Assembly: GCA_965238025.1 (NCBI GenBank)
Contig: OZ250162.1
Coordinates: forward strand, 2,170,001 to 2,234,000
Length of the DNA stretch: 64,000 bases
DNA from: Pelagihabitans sp965238025
GTDB taxonomy: Bacteria; Bacteroidota; Bacteroidia; Flavobacteriales; Flavobacteriaceae
Direction: 5' to 3'
The first letter of the stretch is position 1. Each line of letters begins with the position of its first letter. Shown in pieces: positions 17,294-27,800 of the stretch. The notes under the pieces were generated by a model that saw nothing but the letters and a program-made list of their open reading frames with translations, was not told the DNA's origin and did no database searches. A program made the translations under genes and the position numbers.

Positions 17294-20200
17294 ATGAAAG
17301 TACCTTCAAAAATAGCACACCCTTTAAAGAACCGAACTGGCACAAGCCAGCGCACCAGGATAATTGATGCCCTCCAGACGGAATCGGCACCCATCGATGG
17401 GAAAACCCTAGCTGACCAGTTGTTTTTTATCTGTGAGTATGCCGGACATGTCAATTTTCATAAGTACATCAACGATACGATAGAAGGCGAATATCAGCAA
17501 CTGGATACCTGGTCTTCTTTTTTTGATAATAGCCTTCCGTTTCAATTGGCCAAGTTGAGTAAGGTTTCAGTGTCGGATTTGGAGAAACACTTTTTGTTAT
17601 TGCATCATGAACTCCAAGTAAATCCAACGAAACAATCCTTGGAATCCCTTTTGGGTTTTGTGTACAATAAACTTATTGTCCCTACAGATATGCTCTACAA
17701 AACAGTGGCCAGTGCCGAAAATAGTTTTATGGTGCCGTTGCTCGCAATTATCAAGTCATCCTTTATTGAAGCCTTAAAATGCTATATCGCCCTCTATAAT
17801 TCCAGTGCTACTTTTTTATGTGTTGATAAAAAGAAATTTACGGACCACCTGACCCAACCTTGGGAGTTAAAAGTAGACGAGGTATATGCCCTTGACTTGT
17901 GTATTAAGCGCGTTAAAAATGGTAAAAGGGAAGCCTTTTCTATTGCGGCGAAAGAATTGAATACCCTATTCTACCAGATGCTTAATGGGTTTCAGGGCAT
18001 TGTTGAGGAAGCACCTTTGTTTATTGAAGAGAGTTTAAGGCCATTGGAAGAATCGTTAAGGCAACGACACGATGCTCATTTGGCGCTATTGTTTACGTTT
18101 TTGGAATTACTGAAATATTTTCAAGGAAATATTAATGAACTCGGAAAAAAGCATCTCGACTTTTTCTACCAGCAAGTCCTACGTTTGGTTCCCAAGGAAG
18201 CGGTTCCGGACAAAGCGCATATCGTCTTTGAAGTAGCAAAACACCTAGACGCATATCCGCTGTCCGAAGATCTCTTGTTAAAAGACGGTAAAGATGAGAA
18301 TAAACAGGATATCCAATTTGGATTGGACCATGAAATCGTTCTGGATAAAGCGCAGATTAAAGACTTGAGGACTCTCGCTTTACATACGGTGATGGAGAGT
18401 GATGAAAAATACATCAAAGGTGTTTATATGGCTCCAATATCCAATTCGATGGACGGACTGGGTAAAAAATTTGAAGTAGACCAACCAAATAACTGGCCTA
18501 CACTGGGTTCCCAATACAGCAAATATATACAGGAAGACAGTGAAATAGCTGCTAAACACCCCAATGCACGCCTAGGGTTCGTATTATCTTCTCCAGTATT
18601 GCTTTTGCAAGAAGGGCTAAGGATCATTACAATTTCTTTGGACTGCCAGATGGATCCTTCAGGAAGTTTAACACTAGAAGAAATTGCAGATAAACTAACC
18701 CTACCAGCAACAAAGAACATCTCCATTCTTACACGGTCGAGCTTTGAAAATTGTCTGCAGGCAGGATTCGTACTTTCTCCGGGGGCAAAGGGGTATTTAA
18801 GTGATTTGTTGTTAAAGGAAAGCCCATATGTAATTGACAATGATAAACTCAATACTTTTTTTGCGGTAACCGATCCGATAAGCTGCCTCCCCATTTTTAG
18901 TGAGAACGATATACGTCTAATCAGGGAATGCCTCGAAATTAAAAGGAATATAGATGCCCCGCGGTTATTCAGAATTCAGTTTAGTGGGGAAAAAGAATGG
19001 CTAACACCAGAGTTGGATGCTATTACGACTACGGTATCGCATACTACGAATGGACTGAATTTTAATATTAATATAAAACTTAAACCCGATTTCCCTGCGG
19101 TAGTATTTTATGATGAAGAAAGCTTGGGACAAAAGCTAGACCTTCGGGATACTTTTCCCCTGATGAAAATCGAATTGAATGATGCGGTTCAAATCAATTG
19201 TAGTGATGAATCCGATACCGATGAAGATCCCAGAACAAAAGTAGATTGTTGTCTAAGAAATCGAAATGACGACCATGAATTATGGGTATCGCCCTATCAT
19301 TTTTTACAAAAGCTCAAATTGACGGAAGCAAATATTGATGTGGATGTATGTGGAGTGAAAAACCTCATTGTCCAGAACGATGATAATTTACAGGATGTCA
19401 ATAAACCCATATTTCCATTTGGACCGAGGCCTAAAGTTGGAGAAAACGGATTTGTTGATGGAGGGGCCAATTTTTATATAGGAAGCAGGGAGGTTTTCTG
19501 TAAAAACTGGTCGAAGTTTTGGATTAATACCACCTGGAAGGATAAACCGGCAGATTTACAAACCCACTATGAATTCTATGACAGCGCTCCGTATGAAGAC
19601 GGAAGTCTGGTTATTACAAATAACAGTTTTCTCTTTCGAACCAGTATTTTGGATAATGGAGTATGGAAAAGCAATACCAATAATAACCCTCCTCTCACTC
19701 CACCGGACTACGAGTTGTTGGAACTTTTTAACAATCACGATGATGCCAGCAATCCTTGTGATAAAACTACGGACGAGGCGACTTTCTGCCACGGAATAGA
19801 AAAGCCGTTTACTCAAAATCTGGATTACTCTCCCAAATCCATGCCTGAAGAGGTTCTGGAGCCGTTGAATGTTAATACAAGGAAAGGTTTTGCAAGGCTA
19901 ACGCTTGCTGGGGTAAGTTTTCAACACGCCAGATATACTTATGTCCTAGCCCGGCAAATGATGGCATTATCTGGTTTATATGATCCCGAGTCGGTGGCAG
20001 CGGTACAAAATAACCTTGCTATGTCAGACTTGCTTAGCTCACGGGCAGTTACCCTGATTGGCCTAATCAGGGGTGATGTAAACAGCATCTTAATTAATAT
20101 AGGGAGTGCACAAACACAATCTAATACTATTCTGGGATTGGCACAAAGTATAGATCTCATTCTTCAGGATGTTCTGGATATTTTAGGGGGAGATCCCGGC

Positions 20201-21850
20201 AACCCGATTACAAGATTGGGTGACGCAGTTGATGTTCTTGATGATATTATAGCTGACATCGGAAATGTTGGGAATAACGCAACTCTTCTGGGTCAATTGG
20301 AAGTGGTAAGATTTAATGCGGTTCAAGCGTGGGATCGTATTACAGAGAACCCTCCCGGCAATCCTACTATTGACGATGATGAAGTAGAAAACAATTTGAA
20401 TGCCTATGGTCTCCAGATTATCATTTCAGATTTAAATAGAAGAATCGATGCTATCAGGGACGTTTTGGATATAAATATTGAACTAGGTATCCCAATGGAA
20501 CCTTATACCCCTGTAATCAAATCCCTTTCCATAGACTATGAGGCCACGGCAACGACAGAAGACATGGAAATCGTTCATCTCTATCCCTTTGAAAACACCT
20601 CCAAACATGAAGATATAGAACAAGCGCCAACCCTGTTCCCGTGTTTTGAAGATGAGGGCACATTGTTTATTGGAATAGAAGAAATTACCCAGGGAGGCAA
20701 CCTGTCGCTTTTGTTCCAACTAGCAGAAGCTACTGCCGACTCCGAACAGGACAAGACAGCTATTGATTGGCATTACCTGACCAATAACAATTGGGTCGAT
20801 TTGTTGCCCGAGTTCGATATTATTAGTGATGAGACCGATGGCTTAACGGTTTCCGGTATTGTCACCATAGCTGTACCCGATGCCATTGGTAAAATCGGCA
20901 ATACGATAATGCCGGACAATCTCTACTGGATCAAAGTATCCGCTGCGGAGAATGTACTGGCTGTTGCCGAGACTATTGGTATACATACCCAAGCGGCCAA
21001 GGCTTCCGCAAGATTGACAGAATCAAATGATACCAAAAGATTGGAAATAGGTCTGGAAACAGGTAGTATTGGCAAGTTGCAGGAAGGCGATTTCAGTGTA
21101 AAAAAAGTAGAGCAACTTTATCCTTCCTTTGGGGGTAGAAAGCCGGAAGCAGAAGGTCATTTCTATACCAGGGTCAGCGAACACTTAAAGCACAAAGGCA
21201 GGGGTTTGATGATCAATGACTATGAAAAAGTAGTGCTTGAGGGTTTTCCTGAAATTTATAAAGTAAAGTGTATTTCCCACACTATGGGGCTTTCTGCCAA
21301 CGAATACCGACGAGACTTGGAAGTAGCACCTGGTTTTGTGGTGGTAGCCGTTATCCCGGACCTAACAAAACTAAAGGCTGGAAACCAGTTAGAACCCAAA
21401 GCACCTGTTAGTCTCCTGGAAAAAATAGGCGATCATTTAAGAAAAAAGATCTCGCCCTTTGCGCGCCTAAAAATAATGAACCCAAGATATGAACCCGTAA
21501 ACGTCTGTGTTTCGGCCCGGCTCTACCGTGGTAAATCGGAAAGTTTTTATGCACAAAAATTAAAAGAAGATCTCACCTTTTTTCTCGCACCCTGGTTTTT
21601 AGGAGACACAGAAAAACTGGCTTTCGGGGAAGAGGTGCTTTTTTCGGATGTTGTTGGTTTTATAGAACAATTGGATTATGTAGACTTTATAGTAGACCTG
21701 AGGTTAGAGGGGCTATGCGAGCAGACCGGTACGATAATCCAGCCGCTGAGCGCGAGATCCATTTTAACGGCAGGAACGATCTGTGTTAAAATCGACCAGG
21801 AAGAATGTCCCAAAACAGTTGAAGTTGAACCATCACCAGAATTGATTTAA
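17294..21850 (+). CDS. Giant baseplate J-like wedge protein (Afp11/Pvc11-like, 1518 aa)
   Basis: The C-terminal 270 residues carry the gp6/baseplate-J type region: VKKVEQLYPSFGGRKPEAEG, LMINDYEKVVLEGFPEIY, GFVVVAVIPDLTKLKAGNQL and LAFGEEVLFSDVVGFIEQLD. The protein is longer than typical Afp11-type proteins as I recall them. The extra mass includes a helical region at about residues 880-1070 (for example NNLAMSDLLSSRAVTLIGLI and LLGQLEVVRFNAVQAW). Such extensions of baseplate proteins form the 'cage' in the AlgoCIS structure (known); that this protein does so here is inference. The start at ATG 17294 lies 16 bp after the gp25 stop. Confidence 0.9.
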   Translation: MKVPSKIAHPLKNRTGTSQRTRIIDALQTESAPIDGKTLADQLFFICEYAGHVNFHKYINDTIEGEYQQLDTWSSFFDNSLPFQLAKLSKVSVSDLEKHFLLLHHELQVNPTKQSLESLLGFVYNKLIVPTDMLYKTVASAENSFMVPLLAIIKSSFIEALKCYIALYNSSATFLCVDKKKFTDHLTQPWELKVDEVYALDLCIKRVKNGKREAFSIAAKELNTLFYQMLNGFQGIVEEAPLFIEESLRPLEESLRQRHDAHLALLFTFLELLKYFQGNINELGKKHLDFFYQQVLRLVPKEAVPDKAHIVFEVAKHLDAYPLSEDLLLKDGKDENKQDIQFGLDHEIVLDKAQIKDLRTLALHTVMESDEKYIKGVYMAPISNSMDGLGKKFEVDQPNNWPTLGSQYSKYIQEDSEIAAKHPNARLGFVLSSPVLLLQEGLRIITISLDCQMDPSGSLTLEEIADKLTLPATKNISILTRSSFENCLQAGFVLSPGAKGYLSDLLLKESPYVIDNDKLNTFFAVTDPISCLPIFSENDIRLIRECLEIKRNIDAPRLFRIQFSGEKEWLTPELDAITTTVSHTTNGLNFNINIKLKPDFPAVVFYDEESLGQKLDLRDTFPLMKIELNDAVQINCSDESDTDEDPRTKVDCCLRNRNDDHELWVSPYHFLQKLKLTEANIDVDVCGVKNLIVQNDDNLQDVNKPIFPFGPRPKVGENGFVDGGANFYIGSREVFCKNWSKFWINTTWKDKPADLQTHYEFYDSAPYEDGSLVITNNSFLFRTSILDNGVWKSNTNNNPPLTPPDYELLELFNNHDDASNPCDKTTDEATFCHGIEKPFTQNLDYSPKSMPEEVLEPLNVNTRKGFARLTLAGVSFQHARYTYVLARQMMALSGLYDPESVAAVQNNLAMSDLLSSRAVTLIGLIRGDVNSILINIGSAQTQSNTILGLAQSIDLILQDVLDILGGDPGNPITRLGDAVDVLDDIIADIGNVGNNATLLGQLEVVRFNAVQAWDRITENPPGNPTIDDDEVENNLNAYGLQIIISDLNRRIDAIRDVLDINIELGIPMEPYTPVIKSLSIDYEATATTEDMEIVHLYPFENTSKHEDIEQAPTLFPCFEDEGTLFIGIEEITQGGNLSLLFQLAEATADSEQDKTAIDWHYLTNNNWVDLLPEFDIISDETDGLTVSGIVTIAVPDAIGKIGNTIMPDNLYWIKVSAAENVLAVAETIGIHTQAAKASARLTESNDTKRLEIGLETGSIGKLQEGDFSVKKVEQLYPSFGGRKPEAEGHFYTRVSEHLKHKGRGLMINDYEKVVLEGFPEIYKVKCISHTMGLSANEYRRDLEVAPGFVVVAVIPDLTKLKAGNQLEPKAPVSLLEKIGDHLRKKISPFARLKIMNPRYEPVNVCVSARLYRGKSESFYAQKLKEDLTFFLAPWFLGDTEKLAFGEEVLFSDVVGFIEQLDYVDFIVDLRLEGLCEQTGTIIQPLSARSILTAGTICVKIDQEECPKTVEVEPSPELI

Positions 21851-21851
21851 T

Positions 21852-24800
21852 ATGGCAGATGCGACAGAAAATAAGGTAAGCGTACTATCACTTACGAATC
21901 CCAATTTACCGGAATTCCTAGACTTCAAAGGTCTTAGGAAAGAAGGTTTATTGCATATCGGGGATCTGGCGGGGAAGATATGGACAGACCATAATGTACA
22001 TGATCCGGGAATAACCATGCTTGAAGTGCTGATCTACGCATTGATGGATTTAGGATATAAGACCAATCTACCCTTCGAAGATCTGATCACTCCAGAAACC
22101 CAATCAGCCAAGGACGATAATTTTTTAACCCCATTGGAAATTTTGACCATTAACCCGGTCACCATTACCGACTATCGAAAATTACTGTTGGAGGTTGCTG
22201 GAGTAAAAAATGCCTGGTTAGAACCGACAGATCAGGAAGTTCCATTATTTATCAATGCGAACCAAAATCGATTGAATTGTAGAGGGCCTCAGTATTCGTC
22301 CACCCAAAAATGTTCTCCAAGCGATAATCAGCCTTTTATGGAGGTACGGCTCAATGGCTTATACAAAGTGTATATCGAAAAGGATCCTGACCTTGTTCAA
22401 AATAATAGTCAATACGATCGGTTGATTAGTGATGTCAAGGCAATACTCGGGGCACACCGCAATCTTTGTGAAGATTTTAAAGATGATATATGCCTATTGA
22501 AGCCCTTAGAAATAGGAGTATGCGCTGAAGTAGAGGTAGAAGATGGGTTTTCACCCGATAAAGTATACGCACAGATCATCAGGGAAATCAGGGAATTTAT
22601 TCAACCACAGATAAAGTATTACACTCTTAACGCGCTGTTGGATAAAGGAAAGTCTATTGATGAAATCTTTGCCGGCCGACCTTACATGAAGGAGAGCTAC
22701 GGCTTTGTGGATACCGAAGAACTAGACGAACTCAAAAGACGCAGCGAAATACATCTATCAGATCTGTACACTGTTGTTCTGAGTGTTGAAGGTGTATTTC
22801 GGGTAAAGAAAATTCATATTAACGGAGGTGAAAAATTAAAGACGCCGGAATTTTGCAGGAAAATAGTAGGGAGTGAGGGTAAGTGGGAGACCGGGATACA
22901 AATTTCGGATGACGAAGTTCCCGTATTTTCTTTGGAGGCCACCTGTGTAGATCTTTATAGTCAACAGGGGCATATTCCCTTGAATACCTTTAAAATTCAT
23001 CAGGGCTTTTCCTTTTTAAAAAAGTTTCATTTACCATTGAACGAGCTCAATACTGAGGTGCCATCGGGAAAGCATAGGGAGGACCTTGGGGATTATCAGA
23101 GTATCCAGACCGATTTTCCCGTTGTTTATGGTATCGGGGATGATGGTTTGCCCGAGCGGGCATCGTTGCTCCGTAAAACACAGGCCTTACAACTAAAGGC
23201 GTACCTGATGTTTTATGATCAAATGCTTGCCAATTATGCATCGCAATTGACCCGTATTCGCTCTCTTTTTGCCCTTACCCCCGAAGCAAGCAGATCAGCA
23301 GATGAGAAGCATACCTATTTTACTCAAATTACCGAGACGGTGCCAGGCCTGAATGATCTTTTAAAATTGTACCAAGGCAATGAGTATCTGAATGAAGGAA
23401 CGCGGTTGGCCATTCCGGTGGCACGGGATGAAGCCTGGTTCGACGCACTCTCCTTGTTGGAAACAACTCCAAATTCAAGGTTGAAAATTGCCGATTATTG
23501 CGATAACAACCCGGCACATTTGAAGATTCTTACCTTCAAATCTGCTGCAATGCGCGCCCTATATATCAATCAGATGGTCGACTCGTTTTTCAATGAAAAC
23601 TATACCATTGAAGTCTTAACGGATAAAGGCGGGAAATTTTTTGCGCTATGCCCCAATCTCCCTGGAGATATTGTATTGCTTGGGTTAAAGCGGTTTTCGA
23701 CGTTCAACGAGGCCTATAACGATGCCAAAAATACCGCCTTTTTATGTGGCCTGAAGGAGAATTATACGGTGGTATCGGACCTCTCCAATACAAACTGGGC
23801 CGATCCTCACTATTTTAACCTCAACTACAGTCCGCTCTCCTATCTAGATGTGATTCAAAATCTAAGGGAAGATAATAGTGAATACCTCCTCAGGCGAAAG
23901 CAATTCTTAGATCATTTACTGGCAAGATTTGGTGAGGAGTTTACGGATTATACCATCCTACAATATCAAAATAGGTCTGAGGATTCTGATCTGGAGCAGC
24001 GGACTATCAATGATCAGTCCGCTTATATTAACCAGTATGCCGAAATCAGCAGAAACCGGGCAAGGGCATTCAATTACCTGCAACCATCTTGGAATACGGA
24101 CAACGTCTCAGGCTACGAAAAACGTATATCGTTGTTGGCCGGTTTTGAAAATTATGACCGGAGGAATCTTTGCAATTTCGAAGTGGTTCAATGTTTCAGA
24201 TTGCAACTGAAAGATGCCAGCGGTACTGCCCTTTTTAGAAGCAATAGAAGCTATAATACTATTAATGAATTATATAGTGCAGCTAATAAAACGTTGACAA
24301 ACTTACGTCATCCCGCCTCCTATGATCGTCTTGAAAAGGAGCTGAACGATTTTAATCGGGAAGTGGTACGGCGTATATTTTCTGTGAAGCCGGCTGCGGA
24401 GAATATTGTGGTCGTAAAACAACAGTACCATCATCAATTGCTTAACACTGATAATGAGCCGGTAATCTTTGATCAGAAGGTAAAATTAGGGTCGGAAAAA
24501 GTGGCCCTTGCCAAAAAGAAGGATTTTATTACTCGGATCAATACTCAAAAGATAGCCGAACAAGAGACACAGAAATATCGTCTTCTTCCCATAGACGAAA
24601 CCAAGTACCTTAATAGTAAAGCGTTAGATTATGGCATAAAAACCCTGACCAGTTGGAAATGGCATACCCATAATACCAAGTCGAATAAAAAAATAAAAAG
24701 TGAGCTATCCTTTGATCTTGAAAATGAAGCTTGGGAACAGCTCATTAGAGAAACCGAGACACAAAAATACCTTGCCACCCATGCAACCAATTTGCAATGG

Positions 24801-27800
24801 AAGCTGATTATTAAAGGAAATATCACATTAGAGGGATCAAACCATTACCCCGATAGGAAACGCGCAGTGGCTGCCTGGCGTCAAGCCAAAACATTGGGAA
24901 GCGATCCCGGGAATTATGCCGTCCTTAAGAAGGATAATATGGTGACCATAAGGTTATTGAACGAAAAAGGTAGCGCGATTGCTGTCACTAATCCAATACC
25001 CAAGAAACAGCTTGATGCCGAAATACTTATCCAAGAATGTGTTAGTATTCTGGGGAACCGAAATACCAAGCCGAAGTATACGAAGTCTCAAGGAAAATTT
25101 GGCTTTACCATTCCAGATAAAAGTGGGGGTCCTCTATTGGAGAGTTATAGCAGTTACGATACAGAAAAGGAAGCGTTAGAACAAATGGGCAGGGTTTTTT
25201 CCCTCGGATTACAAAAAAAGAATTATCTAAAATCGGGAGATGAGGGGAATCCGCAATATAGTTTTATCCTTAGAGATGAATCTGATGGCTTTTTGGCATT
25301 GCCTCCAGAACAAATGGAAACAGCTTCGGATAGGGACAAAACCTTAACTGTTGCCATGCAATTCCTGAAAAAAAATGGCCTACCGGTTTATGTAAAAGAG
25401 GAGCCTCGGCGATATGTATGGTCCCTGTTCGAAAATGAAAAGACAATTCTTGAGTCAGATTTGGAGTTCCCGTCCAAGGCCAAAGCTCAGGCTAATTTTG
25501 ACAAGCGCATCAGTGCCGAAGCTGTTAAGAACACTTCTAAATTCCTAGCTCCTCATTTGTATAGATTTAATGTTATCTCCAAACCATCCCGTTACGGATT
25601 TATCTATGGGACAACTGATGAACAGGGCCGTTTAGATCCAATTTTCAGCGGGAGTAAAACCTATGTTAAATATGATGAAGCTTCGGTTGCTTATACTTCC
25701 TTTGCCGAAAAACTACCAGCGCTTAATCTCAAAAAACCTTCTAAAAAAGAGGGTGGAGTCGCTTTTAAATTGTTTGAGAAGGGGCAGAAAGCTCCCATTG
25801 CTGTGCAGTTCTCATCAGGGGAAAAGAAAGCTTCGGTAGCTGCTGCCGAGGAAATTACAAGCTATATCAAAGAGATTTATTCGCCTGACGGGAGTCCGAG
25901 GCCTGGTTATATTGAAGAAGCCATCGCAGAACATCCGCAAGGAAGGTACGAATGGCGTTTCTACAAAAAAAACGCCCCTTTTGCCAGAAGTCCGTACAAT
26001 TGCTTCAATACCGAAATGGCCGAGCGCATCAAGTCCGAAATTTGTGATGAGATTCCGCCCATATCGTTAAAGGAATGCCCTCCAAAGAAAAAAGTGGTTT
26101 GCCCTGACAAAAATCCGAACAAATACCATTATCAGGTTTGTTTTAAAGCTAAGGGAGACCGTGAGTTTATTTTGATTAGTTACAAGGGCTACGACAGTCA
26201 CGAAGAAGCCGAGACTGCTTGGGAAACCAATTGGCTTCAGGTAATCGATGCTGCAAGAGACGGGGACAACTATGGGCCTAAGGGAAAGATAAGCCTACAA
26301 GAAATCTATATGGAACCGGATTCGACGGAATGTGATGATGCGTCATTTATTGCGGTAGTTCCTAACCTTGTAAGCGATCAATTAGATAACGATGATGTTA
26401 AGGTGAAAAATTATCATCTCGTCTTGGCCAACCTCTTTCCCATTTTTAAAATTCAAAACCTACCGGATGAACCTTGTAACAACCAATACGTGTATAGGGT
26501 TACGCTTGAAGATGCTGAATTTATTAATACGGATTGTAAGAACGACACCCTTCTGCCGTATCGAGGAACCCTGCTTTGGGAAAGTACTGAATGTTTTAAT
26601 GATAGTGGTGAAGCAATTACCGCCTACCAGCATTTTTACGCACTGGCAGGTATACCGAACAATTGCAGGGTCTTATGCGAGAAGGGTGATTTTTATGTAG
26701 GCCTGGTTGAAGTAATGGTAGAAAGTCTATGCGATTATGAAAGCGAGGAAGAAGCCTGGGATGATGCTTTCCCCGACCTTGAAGGCAAGAACGAATGCGA
26801 TGGTTGTATTCCCAAAGGCGTCAGAGAGTTTATGTATGCTGCCGAAGATGGTAAAAATTTCATTTCCTTTTGTGATAATAGCTATTGGAAATTCAAGGTG
26901 GTCTCACCCAGTTATTTTGTCCTAGATCACCAGCATTATTATGATTCTGAAGTCGAGAGGGACCTTCAACTGGCGAACTGGATGGGGCTATTAAAGGGAT
27001 TGGACTATGAACAGTGTATTTCTAAGGTGAAATCGGGCTCGGAGAACAAGGGTCCGGTTGCGGAATTTTTAAATCTTTTGGCAGTTCAATTTGAGAGTGA
27101 TTATTCAGAACAGGAGCATTTTTGTGATCGCATTGAGCAAGTTCGAAACTGTCTGGCCGGATGTCAAAAAGATAAAACCAAAAACGAACAAGCGGAAGAG
27201 GCATTGCGATGCTTAAAAGATAAATTTAAGGATGATTACGACATCAGTCAATTTCTTGAAAATGATTTTCTCAATACGACCGACCCTGAAAAAAGTATAC
27301 TGAAAGAATTTTTAAAGGCATTGTCACTACAAGTTGATTCATACCCTATCTATAAGACAGAAGAAGGGTTTTGTTATAAGGTATACCTGCCTGCCGAAGA
27401 AGTGGTTACCGAGGAGGGTCTACAACCCTGTGGCTGTGATAAGGAAGATGAGGTCAAAAGAACCGCAGATATTATCGCATTTGTTAGTAGTAACTACTAC
27501 GATTGTTGTGAGGAAGCCATAAAGGCCTACTTGGAATTTTGCAGCTTATTAAGCGAAATGTTATTAACTCCGGAGTGCACGGAGAAAACACCTTATGGGC
27601 CATACTCCTTTGCCCTTATCGATAGTAGTAAGGTAATAGGATACCACCCGCAGCAGTATGAATGCGCCCAAGACGTATGCGATGCCATAGATGATACAAA
27701 AGCCTGTGCAGCTAATACGGGAATGCATCTTTTGGAGCATATCCTATTGCGACCTAAAAAAGGGTCGGACTGTCAGGATGCCGCAATCGATGGCGAAAAT

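Noticed and set aside
17284..17366. 27-codon open frame starting 10 bp before the J-type baseplate start
   Set aside because: It starts at an ATG in another frame, ends quickly and has no family signature; the long frame from 17294 is the real gene.
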